Positions 28,301 to 35,924 of a stretch of 64,000 bases of DNA are shown piece after piece; within the stretch, counting starts at the first letter, position 1; the number at the start of each line of letters is the position of its first letter. The translations under genes were made by a program, and so were the position numbers. The stretch is taken from positions 1 through 64,000 of the forward strand of contig NZ_WTYL01000002.1 of NCBI RefSeq assembly GCF_009828115.1, written 5' to 3'. The notes beneath the pieces are model-generated. The model did not search any database, was not told the origin of the DNA, and worked only from the letters and a program-made list of their open reading frames with translations. The DNA comes from Allopontixanthobacter sediminis (lineage in GTDB: Bacteria > Pseudomonadota > Alphaproteobacteria > Sphingomonadales > Sphingomonadaceae).

Positions 28301-28355
28301 TGGGGCCTGTAATCTGGTGCGCCGATTTTGCTACGGCTGTACCGATGGAAATCAT
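25335..28355 (-). CDS. TonB-dependent receptor 2 (alginate locus)
   Basis: A 1006-residue outer-membrane receptor. Start ATG 28355 has GGGAGGG in front on its strand. Signal peptide ends ASPASAQ (about residue 41), followed by a TonB-box-like DVIVVSG and plug text LPDQNLAEVLENITGIQI, TINLRTIRPLD. The barrel ends LTFGASIRF with the expected terminal Phe. It is convergent with the lyase operon and shares a candidate operator at its promoter, so probably takes up another size or type of alginate oligomer. The two receptors differ clearly in sequence, so they are not a recent duplication. Substrate is inferred. Confidence 0.85.
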   Translation of the reverse strand: MISIGTAVAKSAHQITGPKRLLVALLAGTAMTLSASPASAQDADAPAVEAEDDDVIVVSGILSSLKTALNEKRQADSLVEIIQAEAIGKLPDQNLAEVLENITGIQITREAGVGTGVQIRGSNDNRTEINGVGTVGSGSGRSGINFEDVNAAIISSVEVIKAPTAMTTEGSVGGTINLRTIRPLDLRDPLIAARVQGEYSELSKSIQPRISASFGNNWAVGDGEVGIVLSGSYAKQDALSFRPRVDRDTLTAQGTGVTATGAPGPAFDYLGIQFLNQELEDFKYETYNLAGTLEYAPTDSLKFYFDGFYNKQTRKQESTRIQASGVSNVQRTNVPDTFETVDFGSLGGVDLGSIQAAETGTLQPTVANKPNLRFSSDVGARLTDSNLLRLGTEWESGRFKARVEASRSLSSTRTPDLSTTLNFINPNTPLTGATLPNDNGTPFAYDLSGGTLAFGIDTSSAVAPTIAQLLDPSNVVLDAVSVGNNTTRNVEYVGRMDFSLALDDLTGFLTSFDWGYRYNDTSTEFNEFTSSIGLSALRDSPNGTVFSELLVAGPSIFGRADGRSLFFGDFLIIDPNLAYSDQAGTLATLQAALAGEPGGRRLADPSFEPASFYKITETSHAVYGQLNFAAGIFSGNAGLRYVDTIVNSLGNNIGAGGTITQVTTPGKYQVLLPRLNLAANLTDDIVARASYGQDINRPNFNDLKTSVRFTSGPNTAVVIGNPDLAPEKVTSYDASLSYYFAPAAVFSVGVFHKRRTNLFVTQEFAPAVEPVTGFKDFTPPCEGGGIFNPIADRNVFVDPANAGNGLCVPVTTTINDPGVTKQTGVEVAFQYDLSSFEDSIGFASGFGLAANYTYQKFSGGEATNSSAADSRANAIFNSSSGLNSAPYTAVQGLLDFSPHAYNITLFYEKYGLSARARYTWRDAFRTNDTAGGATLGSTLGFPVVTSARGQLNGGITYDLTDNINIGVEGVNLTKSEIKQYCVNDGALLCFQGLPDRRLTFGASIRF

Positions 28356-28406
28356 TGATCTTACCCTCCCGATTATACTTTTATGCCAAAGAACTGAACG
28401 TGTACT

Positions 28407-28422
28407 ACCAATTTGTCAACCT
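28407..28422 (-). promoter_or_regulatory. Promoter of TonB receptor 2 with operator-like half-sites
   Basis: On the minus strand AGGTTGACAAATTGGT: TTGACA (28414-28419) flanked by GGT and TGGT, with CAGTTC 17 bases on as a possible -10. The layout matches that before TonB receptor 1 (TTGACA, N17, CAATTC). Confidence 0.45.
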
Positions 28423-28452
28423 ATATTCCATAGAAAACGAATATACTAAGGT

Positions 28453-28469
28453 ACCAAGTCTGTATACCA
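28453..28469 (-). promoter_or_regulatory. Candidate FadR-type operator upstream of TonB receptor 2
   Basis: ACCA-AGTCTGTAT-ACCA; reverse strand TGGT-ATACAGACT-TGGT, closely similar to the site before PL6 (TGGT-ATGACAGAT-TGGT). Confidence 0.5.
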
Positions 28470-28494
28470 ATCAACTATACCGCTGATATGCTGA

Positions 28495-28857
28495 GGTCTA
28501 TGTGTCACGTCACGTCGTGAGATTGACGCTGACCATTGGCGAGATAGCTATGTCCGGATCGAGTGGGGTCGCGAGATGGCAGCGGAAATTGCCAGCCGCC
28601 TCGACATTACTCCTCAGTCCGGCCTGATTCTGGACCTCGGCGCACGATCGGCAGACTGGCTGAAATCTCACGCGATGGCCGGGTTCATGCCCCGGCGCTC
28701 GGTTGGGAAATCTCTTCTGGACGGAACATTGAAGATCGTGGCTGACGTACCGGCTTTCCCGTTTCCTGCCTATGTCTGCTGGAACAGGGGATTGGAGCCT
28801 TCGCTGGTAGCGCAGATTGTCATGTCATTGAAGGCGGCGGTGCTGCGGATCGATTAG
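28495..28857 (+). pseudogene. LysR-type regulator, C-terminal remnant
   Basis: An open frame of about 120 residues with the end of a LysR effector domain: HWRDSYVRIEWG, then GLILDLGARSADWL, GFMPRRSVGKSLLDGTLKIV and FPAYVCWNRGLEPSLVAQI. A full LysR regulator has about 300 residues; the helix-turn-helix and first effector half are missing, cut off just where the promoter of TonB receptor 2 begins (stop TGA at 28492). I read it as a truncated relic at the edge of the alginate locus. Confidence 0.6.
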
Positions 28858-28976
28858 CGAACGTTGTTTGTCCAAGTGCATGCGACACTGTTTCACCGGC
28901 ATCATCTCTCTGGTTTGGGTGGTCAAGTTACCCTACTCTAGCGGTACCAGATCGTTTTCTGAGATTGGGGGGCTCC

Positions 28977-30029
28977 ATGTCGGCTAGACTTGTCCAGATA
29001 TACCTGCCTGAAGATCAGATCGATCGACTGGAAACAATCCTGCCGCGCCACACGCGCAGGTTCTGGCGCGAAACCGTGCCGGGCGCGCAGGAGAAATACA
29101 CTTGCATCGTCCAGTAGCGTTATACCGAACGTCTTTTGACTGATCTGGAGGATGCCTTCGCCGCTGTGCCGTCTTTCACGGCCCATGTTGCGCAGTTGGA
29201 AGCCGTGTTACCTGCCGTGGAAGAAAACCCGGCAACCGAAATGCCGCTGACTTCCAGCCTAGCGCCGCCCACATGGCTGGAACGCTTTTTCAGCCGCGAC
29301 CGGCTGAGCACTGATGAACTTTATGATGACATCGAAGAATGCCTGCATATCCGCCCTTCCTTCGTGCTGACGGTGACGTTGTCGGCCATCATCGCCGGGC
29401 TGGGAATGCGCAGCGGACAGGTTGCTGTGGTGATTGGCGCAATGATCATCGCGCCCTTGCTTGGCCCCACGATGGGATTGGCGCTGGCAGCGACGGTTGG
29501 TGACTGGAAGCTGGGCCGACAGGCAATTGCGACACTGGCCGTGGGCTGCGCGCTAGCAATCCTGGCGGGCATGGTGATCGGCGTGATCGTGACGATTGAT
29601 CCGTTAACCCCTGAGCTGCGCAACCGGACGTTGGTTCAGCCCGCCGATATTGCGCTTGCTCTCGCGTGCGGCGCGGCCGGGGTGCTGGCCTTTAGTCGCG
29701 GGGCGTCACTAGCGCTTGTGGGTGTGATGGTCGCCGTTGCACTGGTTCCGCCGCTGACCGCTGCGGGCATTTACACCGGGGCAGGATTGCCCGCTGCCGG
29801 GGCCAGCGCGATGTTCCTGTTTACGGTCAATCTGGTGTGCGTGAATGTCGCGGGTATCGCGACTTTCCTGTTTCAAGGCCTGCCGCCCAAAAGCTGGCGC
29901 ATGACTACGGGTATCATGCTGGTCTGGGTGCTTTTGCTGGGACTGCTGATGGCGATGATGGCGGGACACATTCTGCTCGGCTTTGGCGCTTGGGAAGGCG
30001 TTTTTGGGTATCTCGGTGCGAGCGGATGA
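28977..30029 (+). pseudogene. DUF389 membrane protein interrupted by in-frame TAG
   Basis: From ATG 28977 (preceded by GGGGGG) the frame reads MSARLVQIYLPEDQIDRLE up to a TAG at 29115-29117, then continues in the same frame without a gap as RYTERLLTDLEDAFAAVP and on through a classic DUF389 membrane domain (VIGAMIIAPLLGP, then LVGVMVAVALVPPLTA) to 30029. Together the parts form one ordinary DUF389 protein of about 350 residues. The nonsense codon falls in the amino-terminal soluble domain. A TTG at 29136 could restart translation but has no ribosome site. So the gene is probably dead or expressed only as a truncated membrane part. Function of the family is unknown. Confidence 0.75.
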
Positions 30030-30255
30030 TGATCACCCAACCAACCGCCGCGCTCAGGGGGCTAACGCTCCACAATTGACAGGAAGCCACCCAGTTTCAG
30101 TCATAACCGGCACCAACGACTGGCCCCAAAAGCAGACATCCTGGCGATTCACGAAGCGCACAAAAGCTGCACTTCTGCGGACCTCACAAGTCTAGCGTTC
30201 CTTAAGTTTCTGTCGCGATCTTTGCCTCGGCCATTCCGGCTAGAGGAGAATATCA

Positions 30256-30888
30256 GTGGGAATGTCACAATTTGATCCGTCAGCTGAACATCGGCGTGCA
30301 TGGAATGAGGGGGCAAAGATCGGCCCGAAGCGGCCGCTAACGCAGAAACAGATATGGGCAATCAGGTTCTATCTAGATCGTGAACAGCGTGTTCGCGACA
30401 GAGCCTTGTTCGATCTGGCGATCGACAGCAAGCTGCGCAGGTGTGATTTGGTCGAGCTGAAAATTAGCGATCTAATGGCGGGCACCGAGATCCGAAACCG
30501 GGCGTCGATTACCCAGCGCAAGACAGGCCGCCCAGTTCAATTCAAGCTCGCGGTTGATGCCCGCAATAGCCTAATAGCTTGGCTTGCAAGACGGGGCGGA
30601 TCACCTAACGCCTATGTCTTTCCCAGTAGGGAAGACCGCACCAAACACCTAAGTACACGTCAATATGCCCGTTTGGTAGACGAATGGGTGACATCCATCG
30701 GTCTGCAGCGGCAGGAATATGGAACACATTCGATGCGGAGAACGAAGGTGGCCATGATCTATAAGGCCACCGGCAACCTCAGAGCGATCCAGATACTCCT
30801 GGGGCACTCCAAGATTGAAAATGCGGTGAGATATCTGGGAGTCGACATCGAAGACGCACTCAGTTTATCGGAACAAACAGAAATCTAA
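30256..30888 (+). CDS. Short tyrosine recombinase / integrase
   Basis: A 210-residue catalytic domain of the tyrosine recombinase family. Active-site residues are present: Arg in SKLRRCDL, Lys in QRKTGRP, His158-x-x-Arg161 (HSMRR), His184 (LGHSKIE) and Tyr193 (RYLG). The core-binding (SAM-like) amino-terminal domain is largely absent, as in a group of short proteobacterial integrases. GTG 30256 is preferred: AGGAG lies 8 bases upstream, while the ATG at 30262 is 14 bases away. It stands 546 bases before a tRNA-Ser-like 3' end at 31434, as expected for an integrative element's recombinase or its remnant. Confidence 0.8.
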   Translation: MGMSQFDPSAEHRRAWNEGAKIGPKRPLTQKQIWAIRFYLDREQRVRDRALFDLAIDSKLRRCDLVELKISDLMAGTEIRNRASITQRKTGRPVQFKLAVDARNSLIAWLARRGGSPNAYVFPSREDRTKHLSTRQYARLVDEWVTSIGLQRQEYGTHSMRRTKVAMIYKATGNLRAIQILLGHSKIENAVRYLGVDIEDALSLSEQTEI

Positions 30889-31433
30889 GTGATAGCCGGC
30901 CCCTTGGGGTTGGCATCTCCCTATCGCCGATTGCAGACGGGCCGCTGCTATTTCTCGCCAAATCAGCTCGAATGCCGCGGCGGGCGTAAAGCCACCGTCT
31001 TTCATCGAGTGAACGAACGGCAGCTAATCGCCATCGCCGCCCTAACAGCGGACTTTCCGGTCTGTCCGACGAAGCGGTCATTCAGAACCCAGAATCTAAT
31101 TCGATGAACTGATGGCGGCTTGGACTAATCGGCGCTAGAAAGGAGCCATTCCGGATCGTCCGAAGACACAGTCTCTCAGTTCAGCTTTGACGCAGGCCGC
31201 ATAAACAGCGGGATTTAGGATCATTTGATGCCTCATCTCGTCGACAATGATGACGCAATGCCGACATCCCAGCTACCGAAAAACTTGGATGTGATTGTGC
31301 CATCAGTTTTGTTGGTACACCTCCATATTTGGGTCGGAAAAATTAGGCACCGAACCGGGGGCACGGATGGGGGCACAACTTTTCCGGAAAGAATAGGAAA
31401 ACTAGTAACTTCAACTATTTATTCTAGAAAAAT
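30889..31433. other. Gene-free stretch between integrase and att-like site
   Basis: No credible gene. 31045-31095 (AGCGGACTTTCCGGTCTGTC, then AAGCGGTCATTCAGAACCCAG) resembles the dispersed repeat of the left half. Around 31310-31400 the DNA turns AT-richer and ends in the att-like site. Confidence 0.4.
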
Positions 31434-31453
31434 GAATCCCTCCGTCTCCGCCA
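31434..31453 (+). other. tRNA-Ser-like 3' end, candidate attachment site
   Basis: GAATCCCTCCGTCTCCGCCA has the form of the last 20 bases of a tRNA gene of the Ser type (end of the T arm, acceptor strand CGTCTCC, discriminator G, CCA). No tRNA body precedes it. Such an isolated end is what integration into a tRNA leaves at the far side of an element. An intact plus-strand tRNA-Ser is not in the window, so it would lie to the left. Confidence 0.55.
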
Positions 31454-31563
31454 CCGGCCTGTTTAACCCGGATCACCTCTCCGCAAACCGAGGGAGACCT
31501 CGGCTTGCGAAGCGGATTATGCAAAAGTGGAGAACGGGGCGTTTGCCGATCAGGCTGCCACGG

Positions 31564-34443
31564 TCATTCTGTTTCCGGCATGATACGAATTTCCAGTGGG
31601 TTTTGACCGCCGATATATTTTTGTGCGGCGGATTGGATGTCCGAAGGAGTTATGGCCTCGAGGATCTCCATGCGCTGCCGGCGGCGATCAAGCACTTCGA
31701 CGTCGCTCTGCGCCATGGCGACCAGGTCGAGCCACGCGGAATTCTGGGTCTCGGCGCGCTGATAACCTTCCTTGATTGGGCTGCGGGCGCGCTCAAGAAG
31801 GTCTGCACTCACCGGATTGGCGGCCATCTGATCCGCGATTGCGCGGATAGCCGAGGCGGTCGCATCCATGGCCTCCGGCGGTACGGTTGCAAAGGCGGTC
31901 AGGTGGCCGAAGCCGTCGAACGTGCGCTGGGAATAGCTGAACGCTTCGGGCGAATAGGTCGAGCCCAGTTCCTCGCGCAATTTCTCGGTCAGGCGCAGGC
32001 CTATCGTCGCTGCGAGCACATCGCGAATGATGTCATCACGCAGATCCGCCGAATCGTCGGTTGGCCAGCTGACGGACAGAGCTCCCTGATCAGCTTGTCC
32101 GGTATGGGTCAGCACTTTCGTCGACCGATCGGCGACGAACCCTATGGGCGGGGTGACCTCCCCGGCTTCACGCCGGATAGCGCGCGCAGGCAGCGTACCA
32201 AGCGTGGCCGCCACGGCGGAGATTGCCGCATCCGCGTCGATATCGCCGACCAGACCCAAGGCTAATGGCCCTTCGGCAAGCTGCGGCGCAACGGCAGCGC
32301 GCAAGTCCGCGAGCGAAACCTCCGTCAGGCGCTCGGCATCGACGACACCCAATCGGGCGTCGTTGCCAGCGAGCACGGAATTGAACGCGTTGACGAACAC
32401 TTGGATCGGGGCCGACCGGATATTCTTGGCCAGGAGCGGCGCGACACCTGCCCATTGCGACTGGGTTTCGGGCCGCCATGCGGTCGCGGTCAAACGCGCG
32501 GCCAGCAGGTCGAGCTGGAGTTCGAGATCATCCGGCGTGGTAGTTCCCGACGCGACCAGCGCGCCGCTCGAAGCAGCGAGACCTGCGACGACAGCCTTCC
32601 CGGCGAGGGCACGGCGTAATTCGTCCGGATCGTGGGCTTCCAAACCGTCGACGCTCATCGCGATCGGCAGCATTTCTTTGAGGCCGGGACGGTCGGCAGG
32701 AAAGCCGCTGATACCTGTGCCGGCGCGCAGCGAGAAGGCGATCTTGCCGGGTTCAAAGTCCGTCGTCTTGAGGTTAAGCTGCAAACCGTTCGCAAACCGT
32801 ACGGTGCGGATACCCAGATCCTCGACAGTCTGATCGAAGACTACTTCCCCAGGTGCGCCCCACTCCTCGTAAGCGAAGTCGACGGCAGCAGCTTCCTGAG
32901 GCGCTGTCACGGCGACCGCGGTGCTTTCCTCCAGCGCTGAGGCGATCGCTTCTTCGCCGCCTTCGATTGGCTGCTTGGTGGACACGTGGACGATGCTCGG
33001 ACCTTCGTTCCAAGCGGTCTGGAAGGCGCTGCTGACCGTTTCAGCCGTGATGCCGGGCTCGATCGCCTGGTAGAAAGCGAGATCGTCTGTCGGCGATGTC
33101 AGGACGGTGTCGTCAAGGCTGGCGCGGACCAGCGCCTCGGCCAGTGCGGCACTGGGTCGGCCCGATGACTGCGCCACGGCGTTGCGAAGCGCGGTCTCGA
33201 TATTTGCCTTGGCCTCGGCAATTTCAGCGGCGGTGAACCCGTATTCTGTCGCGCGGCGTAATTCCCGTTCGGCCAAGGCCAGCGTATCGCGCCACTGGCC
33301 ATCCTTCGCCACAATCAGCAGACCGAAAGCTTCGGCGGTCCGGAACAGAGGCTGCTCAATCGCCTGGGCACCCAAGGTCGGCGAGTCTGGTGCGCGCGAC
33401 AGGGCGGCGATGCGGTTCGAAAGGGCGATGCCGGCAATAGCGCGCAGGACTTCGCCCTGAGCTTCGACCAGGGTGTTCGTCGAGGGCTTCCAGGGCGAAA
33501 TGCGTTGCAGTTCGATGATCTCCGGTATGGCCGGATCCACAAAGTTCGCGACCACTGCGGAATCGCCGGTAGAAACCGGACCGGTGTACGGATCGCGCGC
33601 GCTGCCCTCTCCCTCCCAGTCGGAAAACTCGGCTTCGATCTTGCGCTTCATTTCCGCCACATCGAAATCGCCGACCACCGCAAGGGTAGCCCGCTCGGGC
33701 CGATAGTATCCCTCATAAAATCCGCGCAAATCGGCGGCCGATATGTTCCTGATACGCTCGACATCGGCGCGCACCCGGTTGCCCACGCGCGATCCGGGCA
33801 GGGCAACCTGGAGATAATCGGCGATGCGCCGCCGCGAAGGATCGTTGCGAACCTGGGCTTCGTTCAGGATAATGCCACGTTCGCGCTCGACGGCTTCGGG
33901 ATCAAGGGTAAGTTCGCCCGCGACCTCGCGGATCACCTCGAGTGCGGTGTCGACCGTGTTCTCGTCGGTGTTGGGCAATGCCAGCTTGTACGTCGTATAG
34001 TCGAGCGCGGTTTCGGCGTTGGTGTCTGCACCGAACGCCAGGCCAAGCCGCTCGAGAAGCGGCAGCAATTCACCCTCCGCGATGTTGGTCGAACCATTGA
34101 ATGCCATATGCTCGACGAAGTGCGCTGCGCCGTTTTCGGCATCGGTTTCCTCGCGGCTACCGACTTCCACGGTAAAGCGCACGGCTGCCTCGCCCGCAGG
34201 ATTGGTGTTGCGCTGGATCGCATAGCGCATACCGTTGGGCAGCACTCCGAACACGATGTCCCTGTCAGGCGCGAAATCCGGGCTGACAATGCCCCATGCT
34301 GGCACCCCGGTAGTCTCGCTTGCCGCCGTGCTGGTCTGAGGCGCGGTCTCCTGCGCCAGGCAGGGCTGGGCGGAAAGCGCCAGACATGCGGCCAGCGCAA
34401 AGAGTGAAGTTACGCGAAAGGATTTGACGGTGTTGCGACCCAC
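31564..34443 (-). CDS. M16-family zinc peptidase (two-domain)
   Basis: A 959-residue exported peptidase: signal peptide to about residue 30 (CLAQE), then two M16 repeats. The first has the inverted zinc motif His108-x-x-Glu111-His112 (AHFVEHMAFNGS) with the later glutamate in the ERERGIILNE region; the second half (from about residue 530) keeps the fold but has no HxxEH, as in most two-domain M16 proteins. It would act in the periplasm on peptides. Monocistronic-looking; ATG 34443 follows AGGGGACTTTCCGTGGGTCGCAAC on its strand, a somewhat distant ribosome site. It is the first core-like, GC-rich gene to the right of the att-like site. Confidence 0.85.
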   Translation of the reverse strand: MGRNTVKSFRVTSLFALAACLALSAQPCLAQETAPQTSTAASETTGVPAWGIVSPDFAPDRDIVFGVLPNGMRYAIQRNTNPAGEAAVRFTVEVGSREETDAENGAAHFVEHMAFNGSTNIAEGELLPLLERLGLAFGADTNAETALDYTTYKLALPNTDENTVDTALEVIREVAGELTLDPEAVERERGIILNEAQVRNDPSRRRIADYLQVALPGSRVGNRVRADVERIRNISAADLRGFYEGYYRPERATLAVVGDFDVAEMKRKIEAEFSDWEGEGSARDPYTGPVSTGDSAVVANFVDPAIPEIIELQRISPWKPSTNTLVEAQGEVLRAIAGIALSNRIAALSRAPDSPTLGAQAIEQPLFRTAEAFGLLIVAKDGQWRDTLALAERELRRATEYGFTAAEIAEAKANIETALRNAVAQSSGRPSAALAEALVRASLDDTVLTSPTDDLAFYQAIEPGITAETVSSAFQTAWNEGPSIVHVSTKQPIEGGEEAIASALEESTAVAVTAPQEAAAVDFAYEEWGAPGEVVFDQTVEDLGIRTVRFANGLQLNLKTTDFEPGKIAFSLRAGTGISGFPADRPGLKEMLPIAMSVDGLEAHDPDELRRALAGKAVVAGLAASSGALVASGTTTPDDLELQLDLLAARLTATAWRPETQSQWAGVAPLLAKNIRSAPIQVFVNAFNSVLAGNDARLGVVDAERLTEVSLADLRAAVAPQLAEGPLALGLVGDIDADAAISAVAATLGTLPARAIRREAGEVTPPIGFVADRSTKVLTHTGQADQGALSVSWPTDDSADLRDDIIRDVLAATIGLRLTEKLREELGSTYSPEAFSYSQRTFDGFGHLTAFATVPPEAMDATASAIRAIADQMAANPVSADLLERARSPIKEGYQRAETQNSAWLDLVAMAQSDVEVLDRRRQRMEILEAITPSDIQSAAQKYIGGQNPLEIRIMPETE

Positions 34444-34667
34444 GGAAAGTCCCCTGTGTTGTTGAATCGTATTGAAAACCCGGCCAGTTATTGATCAGAC
34501 CCGATCCCGCTGTGATCAGATTCCTATGTCAGGGAAAACAGAATGGCAAACCGTTATCGGGTCTTTTGCAGATCGGATCGCCGAGCGACGGTAAGAGCCT
34601 GCTTTGCAGCCTGATCTAGCTGCTTTGGGCGGCTGTTAGTCGCATGACTCCAGTTTCGCTAACGGAC

Positions 34668-35924
34668 CTATGGCGAGCCCGTGACGAGAAGTACGAGCAG
34701 GGTCAAACCGGTCGCAATAAGCGCCACCGAGAGCCACCGCCAACGCCCCATACCATGCCACATGCCGCTGAAGCTTCGCGACAGCCGTACTTGCGAATGG
34801 CGTTCACGCGCAATACGAAGCGAGTAGATCGCCGCGCCCGATAGCGCGAGGCCGGTCAGCAAGAGACCGAACAGGAACCAGGGGATCTTGGTCCAATATC
34901 CGCCGAAATTGCCGAAATGCAGCGGATCGGCCATCTCCCCGATGCGCTGATGGACCGTCATATCGCGGCCGTCGGTGGTCAGCAGCACCTGTGATGATCC
35001 CGGATCGATCCAAACCGAATTGGCACGCGGACGGACCAAAAGTGCCTCGTAATCACCATGCAGCACGAGATAGGGGCTGCCCTCGCCCGGGAACAGCACT
35101 TGGTTGATGCGCAGTCCGGGATAGGCCTCTTGCGCGGCGGCTAGCGCGGCGGACAGGTCACCTACTTCGGGCGAAATCGGATCTGCGTCGCCGGCTGGCG
35201 CGGCGGCTTCGACACGCGGTGCGGGCGGAGCGTCGAGCCCCAGGCTCTCGGCGAAATACCAGACGCTGGTCATAATGATCAGCGCGACGAACCACATCGA
35301 CCAGACTCCCGCCAGCCGGTGGAAATCCCCCCACCACATCCGAGCATCGCGCTTTCGCAGCGGCTTGGCGAAGCCGCGCCACCATTTCTTGTAGACCACG
35401 AAGGAACTTACCAAACTCACCAGCAGCAGGAAGGCGAGTGACGACACGATCGGCACGCCCAGCCAGACGGGCAGGTTAAGATGCCGGTGCATATTCCTGA
35501 GTATCCGCGCCGCGCCGACCCAGGGGCCGACCCCCTGGATTTCGCCAGTTGTCGGATGCGCATGAAGAAAGGCCAGGCTGCCGTCGGGACGCTCGACCCG
35601 CACCCGCGCGGCGAAGGCGGAAGCGATCGGCGCTTCGATTGCGAGCACCTTTCCTCCCACCTCGTGCTCCGCTGCGCTTCCGGCGATAGCTTCCCAGTGC
35701 ACCGGACCCTCGACGCTCGTCGGAGCTACGCGCAGGCTGGGCTGGAGGAGCCAGTCGATCTCTTGGCTGACCACAGCGAGCGTACCGGTGAACAGGATGA
35801 AGGTCAGGAACAGGCTGAGCTTCAGGCCGACCCACTGGTGCACCGTCCACCAGCCGCGCGCCCGGCTGGGCGCATGGCGGCTGCTCGGCAGCGCGACCTC
35901 GATCGGGGTGCCCTCCACCCCCAT
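34668..35924 (-). CDS. PepSY-associated membrane protein (iron uptake)
   Basis: A 418-residue inner-membrane protein of the PepSY_TM family. After WWTVHQWVGLKLSLFLTFILFTG (first helix, with the conserved His) come a PepSY-like periplasmic region (FLHAHPTTGEIQG), helices with RNMHRHLNLPVW and DFHRLAGVWSMWF, and a further pair near the end. The His pairs in membrane helices suggest haem or metal contacts; family members beside siderophore receptors are thought to serve as ferric-siderophore reductases. Its ATG shares one base with the stop of the receptor gene (TGATG), so the two form an operon. Confidence 0.85.
   Translation of the reverse strand: MGVEGTPIEVALPSSRHAPSRARGWWTVHQWVGLKLSLFLTFILFTGTLAVVSQEIDWLLQPSLRVAPTSVEGPVHWEAIAGSAAEHEVGGKVLAIEAPIASAFAARVRVERPDGSLAFLHAHPTTGEIQGVGPWVGAARILRNMHRHLNLPVWLGVPIVSSLAFLLLVSLVSSFVVYKKWWRGFAKPLRKRDARMWWGDFHRLAGVWSMWFVALIIMTSVWYFAESLGLDAPPAPRVEAAAPAGDADPISPEVGDLSAALAAAQEAYPGLRINQVLFPGEGSPYLVLHGDYEALLVRPRANSVWIDPGSSQVLLTTDGRDMTVHQRIGEMADPLHFGNFGGYWTKIPWFLFGLLLTGLALSGAAIYSLRIARERHSQVRLSRSFSGMWHGMGRWRWLSVALIATGLTLLVLLVTGSP

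Noticed and set aside
31225-32265. Plus-strand frame of 346 residues
   Set aside because: Most of it is the antisense of the M16 peptidase gene, and its start covers the att-like site. No domain.
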